Source of the DNA: Galaxea fascicularis
Lineage: Eukaryota; Cnidaria; Anthozoa; Scleractinia; Euphylliidae
Length of the DNA stretch: 64,000 nucleotides
Reading direction: 5' to 3'
NCBI GenBank assembly: GCA_948470475.1
Contig: OX419336.1
Coordinates: 3,183,235 to 3,247,234, forward strand
Of this stretch, positions 1 through 13,555 are shown one piece after another. A program made the position numbers and the translations under genes. Position 1 is the stretch's first letter; the number at the start of each line of letters is the position of its first letter. Under the pieces are notes generated by a model that made no database searches, was not told where the DNA came from, and worked only from the letters and a program-made list of their open reading frames with translations.

Positions 1-383
1 TATTTTAATTGATTTCCTTTCAGTTGAATCACTTGTACACTGTATTACTGTCAAGTGTCACCCTTGTTATAACTAATTGAATACTCACTTACTCACTTAC
101 TGATGGCATCCCCATGTGAAACAAGCCCAAGTATCATTACTTGCTCATTTGTTTATTTCATTTTCAGTTATTCAATTATTATTTTTATTATTAATTCATT
201 AATTTTATTTTACAAACATTTCTCTGCCTACAATACAGCTGTCTTCCACTTCCAACCATATCCCCACTGAGTCCCATGCTGCTTAATATAAGTGCCCTGT
301 TAAGGTGTTTACATTTTAATAATGTGTTTTAAATAATCTGGAATTCATTTTGACCCACAACATATGCATCATTTTTGTCTTAG
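1..383. other. Prominin intron
   Basis: No exon is recognised left of 384. A tttcag at about 18-23 is a possible acceptor, but the following reading frames do not resemble prominin. Confidence 0.5.
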
Positions 384-3300
384 AAACACAAGTGATGAGG
401 GACCAGTTGCAGGTTATTGAAAGCAACAGCGACAATCTTTCCAGTTTAGCAGTAGATCTTGATACGGGACTCAGTAATGCAAGGAAAAACTTGAATGAAG
501 TTATAAAGGAGTGCAAGAAAAATTTGAATGCAAGTTTCTGTGACCAAATTGACCCTTCAGCACTGACAGCAGAGGCCAACTTCACCAACCTTCCGAACGT
601 CACAAATCAACTCTCCAATGTTCAGGATATTGTTAATCAGGACTTTGAAAAGTCAGCAGAGGAGGTAATGAATAAATACAAGGCATGATCTCAAACTCCT
701 GATAAAGCTGCAAAAGTCAGAAGAAGTCGGAATTTTACGTAAGCAAAAAACCAACCGATAACAAGACGTGGCTTAAGAATTGCCATGTCTATATAATTTG
801 GCACCTCTTTTCCCTTTTGTCAACAACCATCAGGTCTGGTCTCCTGGCCTCAATTTTGTGGTCCTTCCATACACTGAAATCCTAAAGCCGCGGCTACATG
901 AGCGATTTTTTGCTTGCGATGGCGATGCAATTTTTTCTAAATTAATTTGTTGCATTGCCAGAGCACAGTGAAAATCACATGTGTCGCCACCCTCACGCAA
1001 GTGCTGCAATGGCAACAGCTAAAAAATTGCCGAAAAAAAATCGTGAGAAATTCAATGAGTTGAACTTTTCATGACAAAATCGCAGACTTTGTCACTCTTG
1101 TAGCCACTACCACGTGCCGGGAGTGCGACAATTTCCAGAAAAATTTGCATATCCAGTAAAAGCAAAAAATCGCTCATGAAGCTGCGGCTTAAAGAAGTTT
1201 GTGATCCTCGTTTCTAGTACAATCTCAGGGACATGGTCATACCATTTTCTTATTTCACGCAAACTCGAATTTGCATGCTGTGACTAGTCAATTTTGCAGG
1301 TCGTGTTCTACTGTATGGCCTGCTAAATATGAAAGTTTCCTTTCCTGTGCTCCCGATTAATCTCAGAGATGTAATAAATATCTTCCTAACCGGATTTTCT
1401 CGGTCCGTACTGTAAGTTATGGATCCTGGTTTTTCACCATTGATTTATGGCCCACGTTCTTCACACCTGGGCCATAAGTGAACGAGAGAAAACTTGGTCC
1501 GTAACTTACTGTACGGACCTCACACTCGGTTAGGCAGAGGTATGAATTGCCTTAGCCACATTGTCATGTCTCTTATAATCTTTGTGTGCCAATTTTGGAC
1601 AAAAAATTGTCAGTACAGTCAAACCTCTATTAAGTGGTCACCCTCGGGAATGGGCCAACTGACCACTTAATAGAGGTTTCTCAAAATGTAGTCTAAAATA
1701 TGGTAAAAATGGAACTGTAGCATGCATACAGCTCACAACAATAGTAACACAAAATATGAGAAAAACATCGAGTAATTACATGTTCAAGGAAGTTCACGCT
1801 TATAGTCCTTGTGGTTGGCTGCAAGGGAAGTTCATAAAAGAGGGATTTGACATGCGCTGGGATGGGTCCTCGAAGGCCTATTAGCGCAAACAAAACCACT
1901 CTAATTACTAGTTTTTATGTATATCATGTTGTGTTCAAAGAGCTGAAAGAAACTGGACATGGTTCGCATATCATCTTGTCAAAATATCCTGAAATATCGG
2001 ATTGTAATTGACTACATGACCGTTTAATAGAGGTGAAATACAATAAAATTAGCCAAGTGGGAATTCTTAATGGTGACTGCGTCTGCTTAAAAGAGTACTA
2101 AAGTGTGACGTCACAAAAATGAAATTTCTGAAATTATGGGATTTGTCAAGATATTCTGAAAGAACAATATCCAAGAGGCCTACTTGCCAAAAATGAGCAT
2201 TTGGGGGCAAATTGTCTTTCAGATTGTAGCCCAGTTATGCTTACAAAATTCCATACAAACCCTTCTAAATTTTTTTGGGGTCGACCCAAACAACAGGCAT
2301 CTCGTAGACCTAACATGAAAGAAATTTTTACATTAATTTTCTATTTTACAAACTCAGTCACTATCCAGCCAAACTGAAATCTTATGTTGCATTTAAGGTG
2401 TCAGTTCCAAAAAAAAGAAAAAAACTAGCATTTAGACTACTGTATGTTTTCAAGCAGGTGATTAGATTTTGGAAAGCGATACCCTATTTCAGACCAAAAC
2501 ATACCCTCAACAGCTAGCAGCACAACCCCCTCAGCAAATATATGGGAATACGCCCAGGGTTCTCAATAGAACTTTGAACAGCCATTGCTCTGGTATTTTC
2601 AGCCATAACATTGAAGTACATGGCTAAAGCATTCTCTGATCAAGGTGCTTTTACAGCAGTAATACTTACCAGTAACACCTGTGACAGGTGCGACAGGTTA
2701 CAGGTTCAACTGAGAACCATGATTCCCACCCCAGGGACTACACCACCAGTCTGTGATATACATAGTCCTGGATCCTCAGCAGAGGGCATAGAGGAATCAT
2801 TGCCAAACACATGATAGTGACCATATTGATGGAAATGGGTCATATTGTTGTGATCGATTAAATTGAACATGACAGGTTTATTCTCATTTTTTCAGATCTT
2901 GAAACCTCTGCTCACAGACTGCCTGCAATTTTTCTCTCTTTTAATGACAGGGTCTTCAGGAAGTTAAGGATATTCCAAACAAAATCCTCAATGACACACA
3001 AGAGACAAGATCTGGTAACAACATGGAGCCCTTTGTTATTCCCTAATAAAGAATGTATGACCAAAGTTTAATTTCTCATTTAATGATAATATCATTAAAT
3101 GAGAAATTAAACTTGATTCTTATTGGTTCTGCGCGCACCTATTTGTCGCGTAATTGGCACTCAATCACATGGGTGTCCAATAATTTATTTATGACAGGTA
3201 TCCAATTACAACCTTTTGTAATTGGATACCTGTAATTAGACACCTGTGCCATTCGCGCATCAATTACGTGCGTTTTAATGGCTTCCTCTGTAATGTTTTT

Positions 3301-6300
3301 CTGTTTGTAAGACTCTAAGAGAATACCACTGACTTTTTCACTCAAGGGAAGTTCTCAAAATCTTCTTAATCTCGAAATTTGTTTAGTAATAATTATTGTA
3401 CCTCATGTCGTGCAATTCAGAGAGTAATCATACAAGTTTGTATTATCAAAATAATTTGAAATTACTCGCCCGATTACTCCCTGAGTTGTACTCCACTCAG
3501 TCCAATTACTATTTAACAATTAGACTATTGACCCATGGACCTCGAAGGCGAAGGGTCTAATTGTTTTAGTATCACCCAACTAGTTGGACAGAAAAGGCAA
3601 TAATATAGTTAGAAAATGCAAATATTAAAGTGTCACGCTCGATTGCTACTTGAGGACTATTACTAACAGTCCTCTAGAAGCATAGCCAATCAAAATGGAG
3701 GATTTGCATTAGTCCACTAGTTGGGTGATACTAATATGTATTAACACTGCTCAATCAGAAAAAGGCTGTGAGCAAAAAAAGACGTGAATTTAGTACAAGT
3801 AAAATAGGTCTTGATTGTTTAACAAATTATCTTCAAACTTTAGCATATTAAATGTATGGAGATCAGTTTGGAGAATAGATCGATGCTGATATCAGGGTTA
3901 ATAACGGGTTAAGGTGGCAGATCAGTAGAGATCACAAATTTTAGCATAATTATTTATGAGGAATGATCTTGACTGTTTTTGTCTCTTTTTTATTAGACAT
4001 CCGCAAAATGATTAGCAATGCATCAAGTACGGTTACGAAAATGAGAAATGATCTCAGGAAGATAGCAGATGACGTTAGTATAAAAGTTTCTTTAATGTTA
4101 GGTCTGGTTGAAAATAGTACATGTATTTCTATTGTCTTTTGGAGTTGTAGGATTTGGGGTGATTTTCCTCCATTCCATCGTTTAGAATATTAAGGGGGAT
4201 TTTCCATTGTTCTGTCTTTTGGGAAGCAGTGGTTTCCGTTTCACTCTAGCATAGCAGGAGTCACGCAAAGGCATGGGGTGAAAAGGAGCAAAACACGAGG
4301 GAGTAGGGGGGATGGAAAGGAAACACCTGCTGCTGAGTGCAAACATTTTACCAAAATATTGCTCCTTAAAAATGGTTTCAATCCACCTGTCACATGAGAA
4401 CCAGTCATTGCTGACTTTTGGTAGCGAAAGTGTGGCAAGTTAAGCTTGCTTGGGAAAATTGTTCACCATTGGAAAAAGGCAGTGGTGTGGTGCGCATCTG
4501 TGTTAAAGTGCTACTATGATCAAAAAATCATTTGAATTCTCTTTTTCTTCAGATTTTGAAAGTGTGTTTTCTTAACACCTGACCGTCAAAATTTTGAGCT
4601 TTGGTTTTTATCCAAAGGCTGTTTATTTCGAGTGTAAGGTTTGGATTTCATGGCCCGCCATTACTCACGTTCAAAACTGACTGATTGAACCTCAGAGGCT
4701 TGGATCTAGGGAAAAGTGACATCATTTATTCACTAGCTTAAAATTTCAGCGTGTAAATGCAACTTATTATAATTATATGCAAAACACGAGTTTAAAAATC
4801 TGAAAGCACGAGACTCCCATGCTGCATTTAATTCAGCTGCGTACACACGCATTGCATTCTTAAACCAGTGAGTATTTTCCCCTCGACCCAGCTCTCTCAA
4901 GATTTTAAAATTAGTAATGGCGGACCAATAAATAACAAAATTCTAGTTAAAATTATAAACAGGTGTCTTTTTAAAATCAGAACTTAAGGTGGTTCGAAAT
5001 AGTTTTCATTTTCCTGAGACAAGTTCTACAAATTCTTTTCCAAATTGTGTTTGGTTCATCGTATAACTATGAAATTTAGCACAGAAATAAAAGAAACATC
5101 ATAGATTCATTACATGAATTTATTTTAGAAAACCTGTTACCATGGCAACCATACGACGCATTCAGTTGAGCCCCTAAAATTGAAATCTTTTATCTTATCT
5201 AAGAAACAGGTCGGTGAAATCTTCTCAAACTTCTTCATTATGTGTTACCAGGAATGATCTTCAAAATATTTCAGTTTCAAAAAATTCTGTAGGGCAGATT
5301 AAGAATGATACTAATTTTTGATTATTGCTTTCTTAATTCTTTTCCTACCTACAGAATTTTTTAAAAGTCGGGCTATATACACTGCCAATTGATCTTAGTT
5401 GTTAGCAAAAAAATGAAAGAAATCTACCGAGCGAAATCAGAAATATAAGTGACTAAATTTACAAAACTTCAAAAATTTTGAGTCGACAAGATTAGCATTT
5501 GAGCATGCGCGACACACGCGTGCTCTCACCTTTTATAGATATGGCGTGTGTTGCTTACACAACCCTTTCGAGCCTCCTTAAAACTTGGGTCACGTTGTGT
5601 TTAGTTAACATAGTTTTGAAATCCAAAGAAAAAGAAGTCAGAATTGTTTTTTTTTGGTCGTAGAACTGCTTTAATTGTCAGTGTTCCTTAAAATGAAGTT
5701 CAGAAGTTTCCCACATGGAAGGATTTTGTGGAGTGGAAGGGGCAACCACTTGCCTCCTCTCCCCTCCCCCTTCCACCATAAATTTCTCTGTAAAAATTAC
5801 CAAGTTTGGTGTTTCCCATTTTTTCCCACTAGTTTGCAACGGATTATTATGAAAACTGGCATATATTTACTGAATTTGACATGATAAATCGATCTATGGA
5901 GGTTGTTGTTGGTTTGTATGAACAATACGAAAAATTGTTATTTTACGCAACATCATCAAAGTGGCCCATTAGCATTATACATCACACTATACAAGGGAAA
6001 GAAAATAATTATTAATGTTCATCGACGGAAAATGAAGGAGGAGAATTTACCGCCAATTACAAAATTTAACAAGCATGGAATGCATATCAAGGATCTTGTA
6101 TAGCAGCCATCATTCCAGCTTTTAGGGTAACCCAATATTTTTTCATCTTAGGTTCTTAGTGTGTGTGTGTAATATGTTAAAGGGGGTCAGTTAGGTAATT
6201 TGTAGTGTCGTGCCAATTTATGCTTCAATTTATTTCAGGAGTAACAATGTATGATGATCCTCTGGACTACAGGAAATCTGTGAGGATCATGAAATAACAG

Positions 6301-9300
6301 GGTTATGTTCCATCGTACAATTTCATGTCCCTAAACAAACAGAACAGTTTTAAACAGTTGATCTCTAAGATATATTGAAGTAGACCTTACAAGAGTTTAT
6401 CAGAGAAATCTAGTCTGGAAAAAATCAGTGCTTGTGCAAGTGTTTCTGGTTCATTATCTGACATTTCCATATCTTACGTAGCAATGTTATGTAGGTGGTA
6501 CAACACTAATACATTAAATAGCACTTTTGACTTAGTAAGTAATAGGTTTGTGTGACCCCAGTCCTCTACGTTTTCAATTTATATAATTACTCAAATGCTA
6601 TAATTAATAATTCTCTTCTGTTTGTTTTTAAATCAAAAGGATGTTATCTCGAAACTGAAAACATTTAGAGATGACAATGTGCCAGAAGCCAAAGAGCAAG
6701 CACAAAGATATGACAAGTATCGGTAAGCAAGGAGTCTTCTCCTCATGGTACTGTATTTTGATGTTGAACAGATCTTGTGAGAGAGACAAGGCATTAATAA
6801 GAGCAAGAGGCTACAGGTAACCCTCACATTAACAGCTGAGACAGGCCATTTGTTTTGATTGTAGTTCAACAGAAATGTAATTGTGTAACTATGTCATCTC
6901 ATGTTGCAGTAATATTGTGTATCTGCACCAGAAAGTAGGAATAATTATTAACTAATTGTTTCTTAATACTTTAATTTAGATGGATAGCTGGTGTGGTCTT
7001 AACCTGCATGTTGCTTATAATTGTGATCCTCATGGCACTTGGCTTAATGTGCGGTGTTTGTGGTTACGATGCAGAAGCCACGCCCACCACTCGGGGAAGA
7101 GTTTCAAACATGGGAGGCGTCTCTCTAATGGCGTAAGCAATTTTATTGTTTTCCTCTAGAAAACTCCGATATTGTTAACAAGGTGTTTACATTGGTCATG
7201 AAAACAGAAGGTTTCTTTTGTTTCTTGTTGAACACAAGATCTCAAAAAGCGCCACCAAGTTTTTTCCATCAGTTTTTACTCGGAAACGAAACGCAAACCA
7301 GCAGAAAGAAGTGTAGAGCTGTAGTTTTCTATTAAATTAGAGACCACATGAAAAAAATTCAGCTCATTTGGATGGGAAAACCCCCCAAAAAAAAACAGAC
7401 CAAAATTCAACATAGAATGGTTATGCTCCGACCTCTTTAGAAATATTGTAATGCCATTTAATGTTGTGTGATAGATTAATTGAGAAAGAACATGACGTAG
7501 TTGATTTGTTGCTGAAATACATGTAGTTCTTGCTTATTCTGTTAATAATATTAGCAGTTGACTACCCAACTAAGTAAACAGGTCCATAAACTTTTTACTT
7601 TTAAGTGGTACTACTTTATTTAGATGTTCTTTTATTTCCTTATTTATTTGTTTGCTTGTTTTTGCAATAATGTGTGGAAAAAAATTCAACTCATCTTCCA
7701 CTGTTGTAAAGAATGAAGTAAGATTTTGTTACTTTATCCATTACTTTTCTTTTGACAGAGCTGCTGGATTTTGCTTCATTTTTGCGTCTTTTTTGATGCT
7801 TTTGACAACTATCTGTTTTATCATTGGAGCTCCAGTGCAAACAGTTTGCAAATCAATTCAAAGTGGAGAGCTATATCGTGAGGTTTGTCAAGTTATTTCA
7901 TTGTGACTTCTAATAAACATTCATTTCCTCTAGGCTTAACAGAGAATGAAAATAATATTCTTTGGTTATAGCCTTAATTTAATTGTCCTATTACACAGAC
8001 CCTACAGACCCTGTCTCCATTGAGTTCCTTAATTAAAGGGCTTATGAAGGAATGTGGTTTTAAAAGGAGTGGGAACAAATAAAGAGGTTAACAGATTGAC
8101 AATACTTTTCCTGTAAAGAGATCAGAATGCTTTTCATATAGTTTTGTGTAAAACAAAACCGGGTCAAGTATTCCTACCAATACAAAAAATTTGAAGTTGA
8201 TTGTTGCTGTTGTTATTGCATTCAAATGATCCATAGGTCAAATCAGGAGGGTCCATAATTAATAAGGTTCTCAAGTCCTGCCTTCCAGCCAATTTTTGTC
8301 TTGTTAATTCCACTATCCCGCTCTTCTTTACATCCGAATCCTGATCCCACCCAGATTTTTTAACGTTTTTTGATTTGTTAAGTATTAAAATTTAATGTGT
8401 AAGTTTGACTTTCAAAGTTTTTAGCATTGCCTTAATTTTTTGTATTGGTTGCAAGGCTGTGCTCTAAGAATAGTAGCTGGGCACCCAAACTCTCTAAACC
8501 CTTGAAATCCAGGGCACCTAGCATATACGTTCAGTGCAAAAACTAATACTTCCTGGTCATTCAAAAGCAAAAATAAGTCACCAGGGGCGACCAGGCGCCG
8601 CTAGAGCTCAGCCCTGGATAAATTTGTAACATTTTTTCTGTTTTGCTTGCAAGTGTTGAATGGTATAGTTAGATCCTCTGTGTGTAGACCTCCTGTGTAG
8701 CTGTCTTTGTAGCCTGTCAAACTTAGCCATCATCATCTTTGCGAGATTTTTGTCATTTTTTGTCAGTTTCGTCACATGTTTTATAAATTAAGCTGTCATG
8801 TTGTACAGATGTACCTCCGCTAATACTTTATTTTAAATTATTGTATTTAACCCGGCTTCCCGGCCTTTTTAACTAGGTACTTAGTTATTTTGGGAAGTCG
8901 GTACCCCTTTCATTTCAGTTATTAAGTTTAGTTATCTAATTTATATTGTATTTCTTTTCTGGTGTGTACAATAAACTGTTGTTGTTGTTGTTGTTGTTGA
9001 AGATGTTGGGGATTTCCTCTTTTAATATTTTCTAATGTTTTCAAAAAAATACAGTTATTTGTTAATTTTTTTTTTACCAACTGATGTTAGATATTTTCAG
9101 AAATAGACACGTAAATGTAGCATGCACTATTGACCTCATTGCATGATTGTGTCTGGCAGTAAGGCAGTCAAAATGTCCCGATAATAAATAGAAATACCTA
9201 TTGACCACTCCCATAGAGGGGCTTTTCAGGGTCAGTGAAACAAATAAAATACGAATGAACACAACAGAGTTAAGAATCCGTACTGGCGTGAGGCAGACCA

Positions 9301-12300
9301 GTTGGCTATGCACAAGGATGACCAAGGAACTGTACTAGGCACTAACCAAGAGCAACACCAGATAGTGGCCAGAGCTAAATATGAACTGAAATTAACTGTC
9401 ATACACTTAATTGCTGGTTGGTATATTAATCCTATAATTTAAAAATGTAGTGTGAATTGAAATAAAATGAACATGAAGATACAGTAGGTTTATGTTACCT
9501 GCAGTGTTTTAATAATACACGTCTACCATTTATTGTACATTAAATATTATTGTGTTCAGGTTATTGACAAGCCAGATTTCTGGGGTGATGATGGATATAT
9601 CTTGTCAAAAACCTTCTTTGGTGAAGACAAAAAGAATGTTCGTTTTACCATTGGTGGATTCATCAAGTAAGTTGAGCCCAAAGTACTTTGCAGGATATAT
9701 TTACATCACTTGTGACTGGGCCATCTAATTGGAGTGACATGCTCGACAGAATCAGCGTCACAAGAACCCTGAAACACAAGCAAATCTGAGAAGTCAATCA
9801 TTCTGTTGTCATTTCTGTTTCTTAAGGGGAGACAGGATGGCTGGCTGGTTTAAAGCGCTTGATTTCAATGCGGTGACCCGGGTTCAAATACTGCTCTGGC
9901 CACAAGCTGGTGTTGTTCCGGGTAGGCGCCTGGTTCAACTCCTTGGCCATCCTTGTAAATAGCCAACTGGTTTGCCTCCTGCCAGTTGGGATTCTTACTA
10001 TGTTATGTTTATTTTAATTATTTGTTTCTTGGGATTTGAGTGGAGTGCCTGTAAACTAGCTTGGATAGCTAAGTGCACTTCCACTATAAACACAGTATTT
10101 ATTTATTTATTATTATTATTTGACAAGATTCATTAAGCCTTATAAGACCACAAAATAAATATGGACGTAAATTTCTGACACAATAACCAGAACATGGGCC
10201 AAAGGAGCTACATGTAGAGCAAATTTTAGGGAAATTGAGTCATAGTGGTCAGCATCAAATTTCTTGTTGTACCAGTAATCATTTTTAGTCAACACTTCAT
10301 CAAACAGAGTGGTCACAAGGATTATGGACAGGATCATACAAGATGAATTTGTTTGTTATTTTTAACCATTCCCTCTCTGTTACTTCAATAGGAAATTGTG
10401 TAGGAGCAACAAAATGAGAATTTAGGTTTTGATCTTAGGGTGTAAAAGGTTAAATACGAATCATCACAAACATCCCTTTTTCACTATACTAAGTGTTGTG
10501 TTCCAAACTCAGAACAACTCAGGAAGAGAACAATAAACTTTATTACTCAACAAACAACTAACTAATGAAATTATAAGGGCACACATGAATACTAATTATA
10601 TTCCATTCGTAATTACATCCAAACTGTGATTTACGTTTAATCCCCACCACGCTGATCGACACTTCACTGTAAGCTCTTCAATTTTTGCAAGTCAAATGTT
10701 TTTCACCAGGCTACCTCGGCAACACATTGTTTGTAAAATCTTGACATTAAATGTCAGTCCAGTAACATGCAATTGAAAATCACCATCACATTAATCCCAC
10801 TGGAACCTGCAATTATTCAACTTGTGAAGCTCCAACTTTCGTCAAGAGTGTGTCAAGTTTCCCAAGCACTTTAAATTTGTGGTGTACATTTATCTGCTAC
10901 TTGCTTTGTTGTTTATGTTGATTTTGTAACTTTGCTAATGTTGTGTAACTTGTAAACATTTAAGATCGTCTTATACTGGATCCTGTTTCATTCTTACGAG
11001 TAAACATGTAACAATCAAATGCGCAAATGCATGAAAGGCAGATCAGACCTTGTCTCCTGGGATTCCTCTTGGCTCAACATTTGTAGTTGCTCAAAACAAG
11101 ATATACTAAAGTTATAAATTTTGTCTCCCCTTTTAGCAACTGTCGAGAAAACAAGCCACTTTTTGTAGCAGGCCCTTTTGACCAAGCATTCAATATTTCT
11201 GAGAAACTTAATATCAAAGAGGTAGGATTTATGGTGTCACATGGCTTTGCTGGCTCAATCATTAGAATACTGTCTAATACTGAAGAAGTACCTTTTGAAT
11301 CAGACCATCGCGAATAGTTAATCTGTGTATCATGTGAGCAGTATTGAGTTTTCCAATTCATATTTTTGGAAAGTGTGTCAGTGAGGCTGTAAGAATTCAC
11401 ATTTTTCAACCAGGCAAGTTTTGAACACACAGGTGAGACTCATACCTAAGGCTTGAGAGTTGGCAGCTATACTGTAGTCACAAACTCAGTGGTTTGTTGT
11501 TAATAATTTTGTTGTTATTTCTAATTCTAAACAGTTGCTTGGAAATGATACCACAGAGCAGTTTGAGAAGTTAAAGGTCAACTTGAGTGATGTCGATATC
11601 TTGTCCGATTCAACTCGTCAAAGTCTGGTTGACTTGGAGGATTCAGGAGTGGATGAAATCAATTTTGATGGTTTCTTAAATGAGGTAAATCTTCTTTGCA
11701 CGAAAAAGGTTTCATTAGCTTTCTGTTTTAGCCATCCAAGTGCAAGATGTTTTGATGCCCTTTATTTGACTCAACGTGCCCACAGATAAAGTTACAGGTG
11801 TAGCTATGCTTTTGCTTCCAAAAGATTAATGACATTTACCTTCAGATTTGAGTACCAATATCAGTGCTTAATTGTAACTTTTTAACAAACTAGACCATGG
11901 GCTAGTGGAGTCTAAACTACACTAGCCATGCAGATAGTGTCATTTGGTGTTCAAGCATTGATTTCCTCTCGAGACCAATATTGGGATTACTGTGCTAATT
12001 GTACCAGGGAAATTTTTAAATTTCATTTTTTTGATCAACTTTACTTAAAACCGGTTGAATTTCTCGTCATCAACATTATTTCCGAAAATTTCGATGGGGA
12101 GTGGCCAATTACGTATACATACACATACATACACATTTCCAAAACCTCTGTCACAAACAGGAGTAGCTTGTGGTTCTCAAATAATTTTATTTTTCTTCAT
12201 GAAAACCAATCAAATGGCAATTGATCACCAGTATTTCATTGCTTCTGTAGATGCCAGATGCCTGTAAACATTTTAAAACATGTGTCTAACCAAAAAACCC

Positions 12301-13511
12301 CTTTTAAATCTTAGTTTGTAATAAAAAGAATTACCTTTCCTTTAACTGCCTTTAAGAAATTAAGCTGGAGTTGAGGGAACCATTAGTTTATTTATGCAAA
12401 CTATAGTATTTTGCAAGCAATGCAAATCCATATATAGCAACAAAACTCATACTCCTTTTTCAATCAAAATGCTGAAGTCAGCCAGAGGAAAGCAATACGG
12501 CAACTGACTGGAAGACCCTAAAGGTTGGCACACACAATGGCACTAGTCCCTGTGACTAGACCCCTGAAGAGTTGACATGAAGGGGCTGATGACGGGGACT
12601 AGTACCTCTTAGTGTTGACACGCAGGGACTACTCCCCTCGTGTGCTGACCTTAAAAAAATGGTATCCCCTGCCACCTTAACAAGAAATTTGTTATTCTCA
12701 AGGTTGAAATAATAATTTTGGAAATAAGTATAAATCACCTATTCAGAATAATTATTATTCTGAATAGGTGATTTATACTTATCATGGAATTCCTTAAGTG
12801 ATAAAAGAATTCTCCATTTTTATTCATTACATCTTGTTCAGAGTAAATTCCTTGAACTAGGTTTGATTAAGGTGGTGTACTTGTGTGCTGATATTCACAT
12901 TCCCCAATCTGAAAGCTTCTGTTGATCATTTTAGCAACTTATGCTAGGTATGCGTGGCCAAAGTGATGGAAATGAATCCTTATCATTTTTTATTCATTAT
13001 CATTATCATTATCATTGTTATGTTCACCTGTTATTTTTTCATTATTATAGACACAGAAAAGTATTACACAAGTTGACCTTCAAGCATTTGCTGCCAATGT
13101 CTCAAAATTTGCCGATGAGTTTTTCAATGCTACTGTAGTTACAGCTCATCCTAATGCTACTGTAAGTAGTGGCTGGAATTATTTGTTTGTTTATTATACC
13201 TTAAACAGAATTTGAATTCCAGTTTATTTTGTCACCATGCACTTCTACAGATGACCACCTTGCAGAACCAAACCAAAGTTCTCTTTGGTCACCCATGCAT
13301 CATTCACTATATAGTCAGAGTCTCTTATAAATAACTGACTTCCCAGGGAACAACATTTTATCACTAAGGTGGTCACTTGCAACTAGAGCTCTATAGCCAT
13401 AAAAGTTAACTTTAGATAGATTTGGAGCAGGGATAGCATAGTGGTGAGAGCACCCGCCTCCCACCAATGTGGCCCAGGTTCGATTCCCGGTCTCGGCGTC
13501 ATATGTTGGTT

Positions 13512-13555
<44 letters not shown>

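Noticed and set aside
18..383. Possible prominin exon after tttcag at the left edge
   Set aside because: The frames following it show no prominin-like sequence and stop quickly.
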